This document shows positions 36,261 through 49,700 of a DNA stretch of 64,000 nt, piece after piece; the first letter of the stretch is position 1, and each line of letters opens with the position of its first letter. Where the stretch lies: the NCBI RefSeq assembly GCF_016545825.1, contig NC_052613.1, forward strand, positions 8,990,001-9,054,000, given 5' to 3'. The translations under genes were made by a program, and so were the position numbers. Under the pieces are notes generated by a model. The model had not been told where the DNA came from, ran no database searches, and was given only the letters and a program-made list of their open reading frames with translations. The stretch comes from Eucalyptus grandis (Eukaryota > Streptophyta > Magnoliopsida > Myrtales > Myrtaceae).

Positions 36261-38741
36261 TCAATGTGATGGGAAGAAAAGTGGTGAAGAATCTCTTTGT
36301 AGCTTCCCTTGCGAAACCCTAACTTTGCTCATCTTCTCTTCACACCAATGAAGCTGCTCTTCACTCAAGTCACTCATCCTCAAAACCCTAGACACCACCT
36401 TCAGGTCTATCAGGCCCATCAGTATCTCCATCTCCTCATCCACGTTGAGCTTCCTCTTCCTTATGCATTTCCGTGTCCGGCGAGCATCTTTGAGCTTCAT
36501 ATTTTTCTGCTCAATTCATTACATTAGGTCAAGAAGCAAAAAGAGAAAAAGGTTGAATGGATGATCCTTGATCTTGAATTATATATGAATATGAAAGAGA
36601 AAAAGATAACTTATTAATATGTGTTAGTGCCAAATCACCAATGAAAGACCTAGACTAGAGACTTACTTTGTTATTGACTTTCTTCATGAGAGTAAGAAGT
36701 GCAGGATCAACAGAGCTTCTTTTGTGCCTCTTGAAGAAGGCTGCTAATACCTGGCAGGGTCTTGCCCTGTCGGCCTTGAGAAAATTCATGAAGGTTTGGA
36801 TACAGTCTTCCATTATCATGAGGAACGCCGCCGAAGAAATCCTCGACCGGAAACCCTCCTCCTTAATTTGATCATCTTCAGAATCTTTTATAACATAACC
36901 CAAGAAGAAACAAAAAGAGATGCTTAATTTTTCTCGAAAACATAGCAACACATATATTATGGTCTTTCATGCTTCACTGAATATACGAGGACTTCACAGT
37001 ACAAATATGAAAAATAATGAAGTAGCATGTACTTTTTTTCTTCTGTTTTGAACTATTTACCTCGGTATTCTGGCACTTGAAGAAGTTTTGGTGCCAAAAG
37101 CCTCATCCGAGCATAGACTTCGGGTCGTCGGCCCTGCTCGTAAGGCTCGTTCTCTATGTACCGTTGCAAGAGAACTTGGAATTGCTGAAATTGTTGCGCT
37201 ATATGAGCAGGACATCCAGGATCGAAGTCACGACGAGCGACCCGCTTGCTCTGGAAGTTCTTGTAGTTCCAATTTAGAGCTTCCCATGTCAAGCAAATCT
37301 GAGCCACATATGCTGCCTCCAGTTCTCGATATGGGTTGTGACGGACATCCGGCGGCTTCTTGTTTATGGTTGCGATTTTATGGACAATCCTCTCTGATAT
37401 TGATCTAGGACACGCTTTGATTGATCTCAATGACTCTGAAAAAAAAATTAATTTGACTAAGCTTTTTAAAGAGGTGATCAACTTATTGTACAAGGTATAT
37501 TATTTTAAGTACTAAATAATTTGAGATTACCAGTTTCATGTAGCTTTTGCGCAGTGATTCTGTCTAGGAACAGCATCTCTTCGTCGTATTTCTGAAAGAC
37601 GGTATAGGATTCCCATTTCGGACAACTTCGCCGCGACGAGGAAGAGAAAGGGTCTTCAGTCCCCGAATCTCTGCAGTTTATGGAGCTCCTCCATTCAGAG
37701 GAGCTCTTCGAAGTAGACCCGATGGTGTACGAGTCGCCAAAGATCTCTTCCTCGTCCTTCTCGATAATGACTTGAGATCTCCTGTTCTCCAATTCCAACT
37801 GGGGTTGCACAAAAGCACTCAGGCTCCCATTATTTCCTGAGAAATGATCAGTCCTCTCTTCCTTCTTCCAGTGTACTTGGTCGTAGCAACCTTGTGCACA
37901 ACACCAATGAAGTTAAATAATCAGGACTAGCACGGAATCATTAAGCATATCGAGATACAAAAGACATGAAGATTGTACCTTTCTGTTTTCCAACATCTTG
38001 TGCCAGGTCATTCTTGCGTCGATCCGCGTCTGTTCGTAACATCAGTCCATCCTCATCAGTTGTACCGGAATCCGGAAGATAATCGGAGCTCGGAATCTCC
38101 TCTTCAACACCATCTTCTTCCACTTCACTTTCTGAATCACGATGGCCAAAGGATAAGTCTTGAGCAGAGTCCAGCTCATTGGTGGTATTGCTATCATCAG
38201 TCTCTTCATGAACTAATTTCTCCTCGTGGTCAATCTCTTCTTCTTCTCCTCCGCCTCCTCCTCCTCCTCCTCCTTCCATGAGAACAGTCTGACGTCTTTT
38301 TGGGCTATCAACACTATTATGGTAGAATAGCAGGGACTCTCCACCATGAATAATGTCAGCCACCAAGTCATTTTCCCTGGTGCCCACTTGGTAATACCTG
38401 CTCTGCCCATAGTGTTCTTGAATCTCTTCTTCTTCTTCTTCATCTTCTTCTTCTTCTTCAACATCCTCCTCAGAGAAGCAATCCTCATGCTCAGCTTGAT
38501 TCCTGCAAGACATAGAATTAAGCAAAGAGCATTAGCAAACATCATGAAGTTTCGACTTAATCAAGAACATCGAGGTAGATATATATGCACGATACCTTTG
38601 AAACAAGGGTATGTTTGCAAACAAGTCGGAAAGCTTGGAGAGCAAAGTTGAAGAGACAAAGTAGAAGATGAAGAGGAGCTGGAAGGAGCTGGAGATGTTA
38701 TAGAAGAGTCTCTGAAGGGCTTCTTCTTTGGAACATGGCAT
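36261..38741 (-). CDS. DUF1666 family protein (often annotated 'ribosomal protein L34Ae'), function unknown
   Basis: There are six exons: 38741-38596, 38502-37979, 37890-37531, 37435-37061, 36884-36667 and 36506-36261, encoding 622 residues. The N-terminus has a hydrophobic stretch (about 20-40, 'LLFIFYFVSSTLLSKL') that may be a membrane or signal anchor. Exon 2 is low-complexity: long Glu/Asp runs and a Gly run of eight or more followed by acidic sequence. The conserved DUF1666 part starts at about residue 290 with 'WESYTVFQKYDEEMLFLDR' and continues with 'AYVAQICLTWEALNWNY', 'FQVLLQRYIENEPYEQG', 'RPEVYARMRLLAPKLLQVP', 'FMNFLKADR' and 'LDLKVVSRVLRM'-like C-terminal segments. All splice joins are in phase and all are GT-AG. 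The family is plant-specific and uncharacterised; the ribosomal name is historical and is not supported by any motif seen here. Confidence 0.88.
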
Positions 38742-39638
38742 TTTCTTTCTTGATGATCTCTTAATCTCTCCAATGAGTGCGAGTCTCGTCCAACATAAAA
38801 AGACACAAAGCACTCCTAGATGAGAAATAAAGAAAAAGGAAAAGTACTAACTTTGGTTTGCTTTGCTTTGCTCACGGTCCATGAAATTCTTTTTCGCGTG
38901 CCTAATTTACCCCTCTTTCATTTCCCATGTCATGTGGCAGTGATTTCATTTGTATGGCAACGGCGATTTCGTCACCGAAACGGTCTATTACACCCAAATA
39001 GTTTTGTCTATGAAGAACAAATATGGGTTCCGGCTCTCGCGTTATCTGATCCGTATCTTTAGTGAATAGTTCATGAAAAGAAAAAGAGATAATTTCTTGT
39101 TAATCCCAAAGTATAAGTACAACATACATTATGCCTTAGTGCTTTATAGAAGTTTGGTAGTTTTAGATGAGCCTTAGTTCCCTAAAAATCCCTCACCTTT
39201 AAGTCTAATTCCAATTTTACCTTAAACTTTATTTTTTAATCTAAATCTCCAAAAATTGCCACTAGTTTTTCTCAAAATTATCAACATCAGTACTAGTTAT
39301 AGGTCCAGTATCAGAACCTATGTATTCATCGACACTGTCACTTTCCTATTAAATAATAGAAGTCTTCTAATTTTGATAATTTTAAAGACACTAGAAATGA
39401 TATTTGGATACAAGGTAGATTTGAGATTATACTGAAAATTAGTTTTTTTTTTTTTTTGAGAAAAAATATTTAGGACAGAGTTAAGATTGAAGCTAAAGTT
39501 TGATTTTTTTTTTTTTTAGGAAATTGGCCATTTAGATAAATCATGGAATTGTTGTAGAGAACCATCTAATAAGTATGCATGGTTTTAGGTGTATATTTAG
39601 AATGGACCCAAGAAAAATAATATGTTTTTCTTTGCCAT

Positions 39639-39682
<44 letters not shown>

Positions 39683-40979
39683 ATGAATAAATACATGTCT
39701 GGCTGCAAAATGAAAGTGGAAAAGACATGCCGATTGGTGTAGTGAGATACCACCCAAATAGTCTTCCTGGTCAACTTTGATGAACTGAGAAGAAGATTCC
39801 GCGTAGTGCTCTTTACATTAAAGTGTGAAAAACTCTTCACTTAAAATAACAAAAGGAAGTGACGAAAAACCCTTGTGTTTCTTTTCCATCTTTTGAGAAA
39901 TGTATGTAAAAACAAAAGTTAAAAGAAGAGACCAAAACCTTGTTACACGCATCCAAAATGTTTGCTTCAACTTTTGCAAAAGAATGATCACTAAATATTT
40001 AAATATTCCCAAAAAAAGATTTAAAAATTCGAATTTAATAAAGAATCTAGATGGAGTTGAGAGAACGTATTGGGCCTGTTCTCTTATCGGCTTGGTCGAG
40101 AGGCTTCGGAGTATTCTTTGCCTCCAAAATGCATAAAGAGGCCTTTTGGAAAAGTTGGATACGTTGTGGTGCATACAATCTGATTTTGATTTCTCTTTCA
40201 ATTCAGCCCTTTCTTCTCCCTCTTAATTAACTTGTTTATTAAGGTTTCTAGGCGGCTGCTTTCTTTCGATTAGTGTAGACGCGCCTTTTTTTTCTCTCTC
40301 TTTTTCCATGCCGAACTTGGGGACGCCTAATCAAATTTCACGTTACAAAAGCAGCACCCCTTTCATCTTCTTTTCGGAAATACAATATACGACTTAGGAA
40401 AAGCTCGAAATTGTGGGTTAGACAGCGCAATTGACAGGAAAAAGGAGGCTTGGTCTATTTCATGATGTTTATGGATAAGATCATGTGACCTAGAGGTTAA
40501 TCAAGTTGTCAATGTTGGCTTGTCCCTATCTTTCCTGCGTGTATCATATGGAAAGTCCTCGTCATCAAAAAGAAGAAAAAAAGAGAACATGGGACGTTTT
40601 CTTTTGCAATGATGTTAATTTATAAGCATACTTTGAATTCTTTTCTAGCCAAAAGTAAGGTAAACACTACACAGAACGATATATGTACTAGTTCATGTGT
40701 TGAAAATAGAATAATCGGGTTTAATCCATTACAGTTTATTGAGCTGGGGTAGAAGCTTATCTTATTGATTTTGAGCAACTCCGCATCTCTTATATATTTA
40801 ATCGATGCTGGTCTCGTTTTCCACTGACACCCTTAAATGTGCACCTTAACAGTCTAGTCTCATGAAGACGTCGATTAGATTCTTTAACATTTGGAAATGA
40901 AAAAATAACAAGAAATAATGAGTAGGTACATGAGAGAAAGAAATAAGAATAGTGATATTCACATCACACGCGTTTTTTC
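38742..40979. other. DUF1666 upstream region and AT-rich spacer
   Basis: The first few hundred bases should contain the DUF1666 promoter. Poly(T) runs occur at about 39445 and 39506, and a GA microsatellite at 39643-39681. No other gene is supported. Confidence 0.5.
39643..39681. repeat. GA dinucleotide microsatellite
   Basis: A pure GA run of nearly 40 bases lies in non-coding DNA. Confidence 0.95.
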
Positions 40980-41899
40980 GGGAAAAGTGTTAAAAAAGGT
41001 CCTAAACCTTTTATATTTGTGTCAATTTAGTTCTAAACATTTTTACTTAATGTCGATTCAGTCATTTCCAGCCAATTTTGGCTAGATTTTGCTAATTGGA
41101 CGCTAGCCGGCTGACGTGGCCTGATCAGGGCTGACGTGAACAACTTTTAATAATATTTTAATATTTTTTATTTTTCTTTTCATTTTTCCTTCCCCTCCTT
41201 TAGCTAGTTGTTGGACCTTGGCGACTGGCTAGAGGAGACGATCAGTGAGGTTGACCTCGGCGACCGGCCAGAGGCGATGGCCGGCGAGGTCAACCTTGCC
41301 GAACCTTGCCGGCCACCTCGCCAGTGGTCGCGAGGGCGGCGAGAGCGAGCCTCGCCCATGGTCGGCGAGGCTTGACCTCACCGAATTGCAACCTAGGCGG
41401 TGCCGGCAAGGCTCGCCCTTGCCGGATTTGGCAAGGTCGAGCCTTGCCGGCCATGGTGAGGCTCGACCCTCGCCAAATTTGGCAAGGGGAGCCTCGCCAC
41501 CCAGCACGAGGCCGCCCTCGCAGCCACCGGCGAGGTGGCCAGCGAGGCGAGGCTGCCCTTATGGCCATTAGCGAGGTGGCCGGTGAGGTCCAATGAGGTG
41601 ACCTCGCTAGCTGTCGCCTCGACCGGTTGAAGGAGGGGAAGTAAAAAAGAAAGAGCAAAATAAAAATAAAAATAAAAATAAAAAAATTCTAAAATATTAA
41701 AATATTATTAAAGTTGTCCACCAACTAGACTACGTCAGTTGGCTGGCATCCAATCAGCAAAATCCAGCCAAAATTGGTCGGAAAAGACCAAATCGACACT
41801 AAGTAAAAATGTTTATGATTAAATTAGTACCAAAAAAAGGTTTTTGGACTAAATCGGCACAAATACAAAAGATTCAGGACTTTTTTTAACACTTTTCCC
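40980..41899. mobile_element. Non-autonomous Mutator-like element with long inverted ends and GC-rich core
   Basis: The ends GGGAAAAGTGTTAAAAAA and its complement begin inverted repeats of roughly 180-200 bp (40980-41170 and 41670-41899). The flanks CGTTTTTTC (40971-40979) and CATTTTTTC (41900-41908) agree at 8 of 9 bases, as expected for the 9-bp Mutator duplication. The core (41210-41630) is GC-rich, with repeated 'CTCGCC', 'GCCGGC' and 'GGCAAGG' words, and produces open frames on both strands. These are repeat artefacts, not genes. No transposase is present. Confidence 0.82.
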
Positions 41900-43998
41900 C
41901 ATTTTTTCCGACCATATAATCTATTAACAGACAATGTTGGTCAAGATTTTTACCATGGATTTCGACTAATCCTAGGATTATGCTATGTTGTGAGCTGCAC
42001 AAAGAGGAGTGGGACTTCGACGTGGGACAAGACGACACAGATGATGTTTTCCGTTTCTTCCCTCTGGAATGTATTGGTGGTCGCGGCCGTGGATACATGA
42101 AAGATGGGAATATGAAGACAATACATAAATTTAACCTAAGTTTGAGCCCACTGGGTCAAAATACATTGCAGGATGGAGATAATTCTGGCCCGGCCTAAGA
42201 TTGAGAGTTGCCCCAAAAAGGAAAGGGATATGCCCATGCCTAGATCTAGGAGAGGATCACAACTCTCACCTATTGGTAGGAAATTGTTGATATAGACGTC
42301 GATCATTTTGTACAGCACGACTAATATTAACACGGACATATTTTATAATTTTTTAATATTTTTCTGAACTTTAAAATATATATATTACAACATTGAGCTG
42401 GCGAGGTTGTAAACCAACCCTCGTTAGCCATAGATGAGGGCCTTTGTGCCGTTGCCAAGATCCAAGTGAGAGCATTGGGCCCTCACCCAAATCCAGGTGA
42501 GGGGCTCGTGACCCTTGCCCTATATAGCACGAATACTCTCCAGAAGTCTTCGTGTCGTGTCCGATACTCGACACGCTCCGACACATCCCGACACGCGGTC
42601 AACGAGTGTCGAAAAATCCGACGCGTGGTCAACTCTCTCCAACACGCTCCGACATGCTCCGACACGTGAGTCCAGAATTCCAACACGTGATTCCGATAAG
42701 CACATGATCAATTTTAAAAATTTCTAATACTTGAGGGGTCAAAATATAAATATACACAAAAAAAGTAATAAAAGAAGTAATAAAATTGCTATAAATATAC
42801 ACGCACGGGATCAATTTTTTTTTTTTTCAGTTTTGTTTTTTTTTAATTATTTTTTAAAGTCTTTTACTATGAAAGAAGTAATAAAAAAATGCTATATATA
42901 ATAAATAGATAAATTTAAAAATATCATTTCAGAATTTTTCTTTAAACAATGTTTTTTTCCTCTAAAGTTTTGTGTATTATTGTAACAAATTAAAATAACG
43001 AATGATATTATTTAATATTTTTCGTGTAAATTAATTCTAGGCTATTTTTATTATTATTTATTTATGTATTTATATATAAAAATATATTTAATATATAACG
43101 TGTCGGAACGTGTCGAAATTCTTTATTTTTAAGAAATGACGTGTTGGCGTGTCGTGTAGTGTCGCGTCGTGTTGTGTCGCGTGTCATGTGTCCGTGTCAG
43201 TGCTACATAGCACTTGCCCATGGTCAACAAGGGCATTGTGGTCCTCACCAAGAAAAAGTGAGGGCCTTGTGGCCCTTTTTGGCCAACAAGCAGGGGTCAT
43301 TGCCCTCTCCTAGATCTAGGCAAGGGCCTGATGCCATCGCTTGTGGCCAACGAGGCATGGAGGTCATTACCCAAACCTCGCTTGTGGTTAGCAAGGCTCG
43401 ACCAGTAATCTCATTGACTTGTAGTCGTAAAAAAAAAAGTAAAAAAAAATTCAAAAATTTAGAAACAAATTTAAAAATGATTTACATCAGTAGTGGCCAT
43501 GCCATGTAGGATGACCGACATTTATGTTAGTGATTTCTTACCAAAATTAGTTGGAGGGACTTTATTGGCAAATCATCAAAAAAATTAAAATTTAACTGGC
43601 ATAATTAAAAGGTTTATGATTGAATGTGCACAAATGCAATAAATTTATGAATTTTTTAGTACTTTTTTGCAACCTAAATAGTTTGATCAAAGTAATTCTA
43701 GTGAGGAGCAAATTCATCCTAGTGCAATTAGAACTTTACACAAAATCACAAACTTGCTACCATGAATATAGTATGGAATATGAATATCACCTAGCACTAT
43801 TCATGAATTAAGTAAATTCTTTTGTATATATCCGAACACGAAAGAGTGTCTACAAACCCCTTTCTTTCCGTATGGTAAATCAAAGATTATCATCATTTTC
43901 CGTGACTTGTTTTTTTTATGCACCTTTGATCCATCAGAATCAATATTGATTGTGTCGTTCCAATCTAAGGTAATATTTGGTCTCACATGTCCGAATAT
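41900..43998. other. Composite repeat region between two Mutator-like elements
   Basis: Fragments of foldback-type sequence ('TTAAAATTTAACTGGC', 'GAATTTTTTAGTACTTTTTT') surround the hAT element at 42520. GC-rich 'GGGCCTTGTGGCC'-like words resemble a Mutator-like core split by that insertion. No gene is supported. Confidence 0.5.
42520..43210. mobile_element. hAT-like element with CTATATAGCAC ends and GTGTCG-rich sub-termini
   Basis: The left end CTATATAGCACGAATAC and the right end, read inward as CTATGTAGCACTGACAC, are inverted. The flanking 8-mers CCCTTGCC (42512-42519) and CACTTGCC (43211-43218) differ at one base. Both sub-terminal regions are packed with CGTGTC/GACACG words, which are likely transposase-binding repeats. 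The middle is AT-rich. No transposase is encoded. Confidence 0.72.
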
Positions 43999-44007
43999 CT
44001 TCTAACG

Positions 44008-44668
44008 AGGGAGAATTACCCAAAAAAAAAAATCTAAATCTATTACAAATGTATCAATTCTATGATAAACATTTTTTTTTACCAATTCAATTCTAAATCT
44101 TTTGCAATTGTGCCAATTTAATCTATCTGGCCAATTTTGACTAGCCAAGGCTGATGGGACAATTTTTAGTAATATATTATTTGATTTAATTTTTTAATTA
44201 GTTTTCTTCTTTCCTTTTTCTTATTCTTTTTCCTCTTCTTCCTTCTTTTGCTTCTTTCCCCCAACAATGGCCAGTGAGCCTCATCGGCCATTAGGCGAGA
44301 CCAACCTCATTTAGGCCTCATCGGCTATGAGCAAAGGTGACCTCGGATATGACTAGTGAGACCATGGTTGCCCTAGTGAAGCTGCTATGGCTTCACCAAT
44401 CACAAGCGAGGCTGGCTTCACCTAGATTTAAGGGAGGCCAAGTGAGGGCTTCACGGTTCTCACCGGCCATTGTGAGGGAGAAAAACAAAAGAAGGGAAGA
44501 AGAGGAAAAAGAAGAGGAAAAAGCAAAAGAAAACGAAAATAAAAATTAATAGAAATTTAAAAAATATTATGGAAAATTATTCATGTTATCATCGCCTGGT
44601 ATCCATGTCAATGTCAGCTCGCCAAAATTGACAAAATGGACTGAATTGATTTTTTTGGTAATTTTCCC
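44008..44668. mobile_element. Non-autonomous Mutator-like element, about 660 bp
   Basis: The ends AGGGAGAATTACC and, read inward, GGGGAAAATTACC are inverted. The flanks CTTCTAACG (43999-44007) and CTTCTAATG (44669-44677) match at 8 of 9. The inner inverted repeats include 'GCCAATTTTGAC' against 'GCCAAAATTGAC'. The core has 'GGCCAGTGAGCCTC'-type GC words and a long purine tract (44470-44550). It is non-coding. Confidence 0.8.
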
Positions 44669-46670
44669 CTTCTAATGACCGTGATGACACGCGGTATGTG
44701 TGAATGAGAGAGAGAGAGAGAGAGGGGGGGGACACTTCTAGAAGGCCCACGTTGGAACGGGTAAACGTGAGGCACATTACATAAGAAAATCCATGTTAGG
44801 CTTGAAACTTTGAGGAGGGTTTGGAAGACGAAAAGGAGTGATGTACTCGCAAACACATTGCATGGACAGAAAAAGAGAAGATCCCAACGAGGAAGCTTCG
44901 GTTCTAGACGCAGTCTTCTGGTTTGGTAACCACATTAACCACTCATTCAGAACTTCCATTTGCCCCTTATCATAACCCCCCTCTCTTTCTCGTACTTATT
45001 ATATTCTGGTTATGTCTTTGAGAAGCAGGCACAAAATAGAAACATATTGGAGCATTGGACATCTATATTTATATATAGCTCCTAGCTGTTCGTCTCCCAT
45101 AATTTCCAATCATTTGTCCTGGTGATTTCGAGTTAAGATTCGTCTATATGTGTCGACAAATGCTAGTCTAGACCCAACTTGAAGTAATTAATGGGTATGT
45201 TTGCATCTTGTTCATGGATCACGGACGATACATGTATATCCCATATACGCCATAGCATAAATCATCTGGCGTAAAAAATTCTTGAGGAAAAAACAGCTCT
45301 TTATGAAGCAAGATTGTTTCCATAATTTAGTAAACCGCGGCTCGGTTATTTTCGTCATCGATGCGATTCCACCCAGAAAATTCCAAAATATAATGCCCCT
45401 TTTTCATGAGATTTAAGTCGGAATCCTTATTTTTCTTTGCTCTACATTAACTCGTCAATATAACTTGGTAAATATATACCTTTCTTCATCTTCTGGAGAA
45501 GATCGAGGTAAGTTTGCGTGTTCATGCTTTTGTTGTGTCGTGTTTTATTCTTGTCTAAAGCAGCCTAAAACTTTACATAGATTCAGACAACACAGTAACA
45601 TATAGCATTTTAAATGATCACCCTCTTCTCAAATCAATATAAATTATCTGCTTGTGCAAGTACACATGCTAAAGAGACAGCATCCTTTAAAAAAAAAATA
45701 ACTAACGGACACAACTTGTAGTAGCGCACCCAATACAATAGACCATTAAACGAAATGATTGCTTAACGTTAATACCCTAAATTAAGAGCCAATCATGCAT
45801 AAAAAAAATAGTAAGATTCGTATCAGAATTTATGAAAAATTAAATTTCTTTATGCATATAGATTTTTATTTTTATTTTTTATACCGTGATTGTTTCAATT
45901 CACCACATCATTTGCTTAAGGTACAACAGCATTTGATACTATATTTCATAAATATGTATATATTGAGAGCGAGAGAGATTGGTTATGACGAATGCATAGA
46001 CAAGTGCACATAGAATAATGCGGGGAATAGTCGGAAAGACATGTTCCCATTGGACAAGCTTGAGGTTTTCTTGGGGATGGGTGGGTAGAAATGGTTGAAG
46101 GTGGTTGGGCATCTAAGATCACGTCCTAAAAAAATAAACAACAACTATCAATCTATCAATATGATATCAGTATCATCTATATTTAGGCCCAGATCTTTGG
46201 TGTAACCGAGACTCAACCCCGGTCCCCGTGCAACAAATGATTATCCCTCGTTCACTACCAAGGAAACAAGAAAGAAAAAGCTGACCATAAAGTATAAAAT
46301 CACCGAAATTCAACTCTACTTCTTTGAATTTTGTCACTAATATCCGCTACACGTGTTCTGCGGCATGCGAACTTCGCTTGGGTATTATCTAAACAGCCCT
46401 TCTTCCCCCCCTCTTTATTCTCTCTTCCATACAGAGCGTATCGCCAGTCAAATCCCCCGGGGCATTATCGCGAAACTCAGGGACCGAGCACTTTCGTCAC
46501 CTTCATGGACCATCATTGTCAACATGTTAGCTGTAATCTGCACAATAGAATAAGACTATTGCAGACATATGGGGGAGTCTCTCTGAAAGCTTCTTCTTGA
46601 CGGAGGATCCCGGTTTTATTCATATCTCATAGGCTTCCTGAGAACATACAGCGTGAGGACGAGGCTTTAT
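44669..46670. other. Spacer upstream of the NAC gene; no gene seen
   Basis: A short GA run lies at about 44706-44724. The rest is AT-rich without supported coding or RNA genes. The last several hundred bases are likely the NAC promoter. Confidence 0.5.
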
Positions 46671-46678
46671 TATTTATA
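46671..46678 (+). promoter_or_regulatory. TATA box of the NAC gene
   Basis: TATTTATA lies 105 bases before the ATG at 46783, giving an expected start near 46705 and a leader of about 80 bases. The sequence before the box is GC-richer and free of ATGs in frame. Confidence 0.6.
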
Positions 46679-46782
46679 GATGTGAACCGTACTTGAGTCC
46701 TGGATTGCTTGTCTTGGGGTGTGGAAGAGAAAGAGAAAAGTGTCGGGTCGCCTCGCCATCTGAATCTTGAATCGACAGAAAA

Positions 46783-49700
46783 ATGGAGGGGAACCTTCCA
46801 CCTGGATTCAGATTCCACCCGACCGATGAGGAGCTCATCACTTGTTATCTCACTTGCAAGGTCTCCGACATCGGCTTTACATCAAAAGCCATCGCCGACG
46901 TCGATCTCAACAAGTGCGAACCTTGGGATCTTCCAGGTAAACACATATATGTATATACCGTGTATACTGCCTCTTTATGCTTGTTTGCAGGTAACTTCCT
47001 GATCTTGTTGTGCATGCATGAACTATCTCCGCATGCTCTCTCTCTCTCCTTTTTGATTTGGTCGCTCTTCAGTCTTATTCCGTGCTTTACAATTTCCTTA
47101 AGAAGATTAAAAGATGACTCTTGTTTCTATGTTTTTTGTATTCTCAATTCATGAGCTGATGATCTTGAACTTAATCAAAGCTAATATAACTGCTGTCTAC
47201 TGCCATAATTAGGTTGTCTAGGTTCCTTTTGGGTACTTGTTCTTTGCCTTTTATTTTCCTTTTTTTTTTTTTAAACTTTTTGAAACGGAAATGGGGAGGA
47301 AGAAGGGAAGAGTTAATGTAAGAAATCATCAAGATTTTGGAGATTTTAGTGCTTTATTTTTTATTTATTTATACGTATAAGAAGGTAAGTTTTTGCTTCT
47401 TGACATATTTGGTTTGGGACCCAAAAATTCGACAGTTTTTGATTGACTATAAAAATTTAGGGTTTTTATTCTTCTCGTAGGAGGGCCATATTACCTCATT
47501 TGCAATACGTGAGGAAGACTAAACGAATTTCTCAACAAGCAATTTCATATTACAATGATATTCAAAACAAAACATGTCCTTATCTTATAATTTGAGAACA
47601 GATGATGTCATCATCTGCAATTTCGGTCTTTAATTGATGGTTGTCTCTTCCGCATTGAATTCTCTTTCAAGACTTCTCAACTTGAAGCAAGGCAATTCCA
47701 TTTTTCCGACAGGCATTAGGACTAGTCAATTTTTTAGTTTGCTTTGGGGCTTCGTATTTGTTTTAGGTTGAAGCGTGATGTAAGGTATACTTAGGATCCA
47801 TTTGTTTCATGAAAAATAAATTATTTAAAAAATATATTTTCTAATAATAATTGCTTGTATCATTGGAAATAATTGATTAATGAAAAATGTTTTCATTGCC
47901 ATTAATAAGTTATGTCTAAATAGTTTTATAGACCACCAAAAAAATTGCGTTAATTCGTTTTTTGTAAGCAATATGAATGCTCATTTTTAGGGAAAGTTTT
48001 TTCAAGTTATTCATTTTCTGTGACACAACGGGCCGTGGATTGCTGATTAGCATAAGCGAAAGGCGGGCTCGGCGGATCCTTGGTTACCAAAAAAAAAAAA
48101 AACTCTTAGAGACATTAGGACAACAAGCGATATTATTGGTGTTTAAAGCAAAATTAAGACGTGCCTTGTCAACAGGTGCTCTTGTTAAGACCACCAAAGA
48201 TAGAAGAGGCACATATTAATACAACTTGACAATTGAAAATATATTTCAAAAGAGTAGCATGCTCTACATAGAAATTTGTTAATATTTTTTAAGTACAGTT
48301 AATAATCTTCAAGATGACGACTAAATAGAATTGGTCAAAATTGGAGATAAAGTTTTCACCTAGCTTTTTGAGGCTATTGATATCTTCTTTGCAAATGATT
48401 TATCACAGTAATTGCGATTACCAAGCAAGATTAATTAGAAACATTTGATGAAATTTCATCAAGTAAGAATTCGTTTTGGCCAGTTCCTTTTGGAAGAATT
48501 TAGAATCCTATTTCATCAAGCAACTTCGCTAAAAGAAGCGATTGTGGGTTGCAGGCAAGGCATCGATGGGGGAGAAAGAATGGTATTTCTTCAGCTTGAG
48601 GGATCGGAAATACCCGACCGGACTCCGGACGAACCGAGCGACGGAGGCGGGGTATTGGAAAACCACCGGGAAGGACAAGGAGATATTCCGTGGAGGTATC
48701 TTGGTAGGGATGAAGAAAACCCTAGTCTTTTACAAGGGAAGAGCTCCGAGGGGTGAGAAGAGCAACTGGGTCATGCACGAATATAGGCTAGAGAATAAGC
48801 ATCCTTTTAAATCCACCAAGGTACATTTTACTCTCTTCTATATATTTACGTCCATCAAATCTCGAACTTCCTTTCAAATAGTCTTGAAATGACTTGAATC
48901 TTATTCAATCACCTTAAGATCAGTAAATTTGAAAAGTGGAACTTACTCGAATCAAACTTACATTAAATGGTGACTAGATATCTGATATATCTTGTCTCGG
49001 TCTATAAGCTCATCTTAATTCTTTACTTTGCATTATAGCTCCTCATGATTATACAAAGTATAGTATTTCATTATGAGAGGTATACATATTTGCATTTCTT
49101 AATTTAACCTTTCTAAACCAATAAAATGTTTGTGCGAAGTACTTCAAAGAATATGAAGAACTCAGAGTCACACCCTAACAAAGGAATGCAGGGTAATAAA
49201 TGTGTATCCATAGGCATATGTTGAGCAAACTTTTTTGTGCAAGATTAGTTAACCTGAAAGTCCATGACATATAAATGTCACGACCTCTTCAGACCCAACA
49301 TTTAGGTGTCGACAATAGACTATCATTTATAAACTTTATGGTAGTCTGAAAAAGTTTCAGAACATTAATTCTTGATTGCAATGGTAACCCTAAACAGCTT
49401 CTTTGTGAACAGGAAGAATGGGTGGTATGTAGGGTGTTCCAGAAGACGGCCGTGAAGAAGCCACAGCCGGCACTGTCCTCCGAGCAATCTCCAGACTCTC
49501 CTGGCGACACAAACTCAGCACTTCATGACCAGTACGGAGACATCGAATTGTCAAATAGTTTAACCGGCATGCCTAATAATGCATCAAGCGGATTCGCCGA
49601 CATTAATTTAGCTCAAAACTACAGTAATCATAGTGATAGTACTGCCTATAACATGCAAAGCAATCCCCACATGAACATGATGAACAACTGGCCCTCGTCG

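Noticed and set aside
41229..41658. Overlapping 90-120 codon frames on both strands
   Set aside because: They lie in the repetitive GC-rich core of a Mutator-like element; composition alone explains them.
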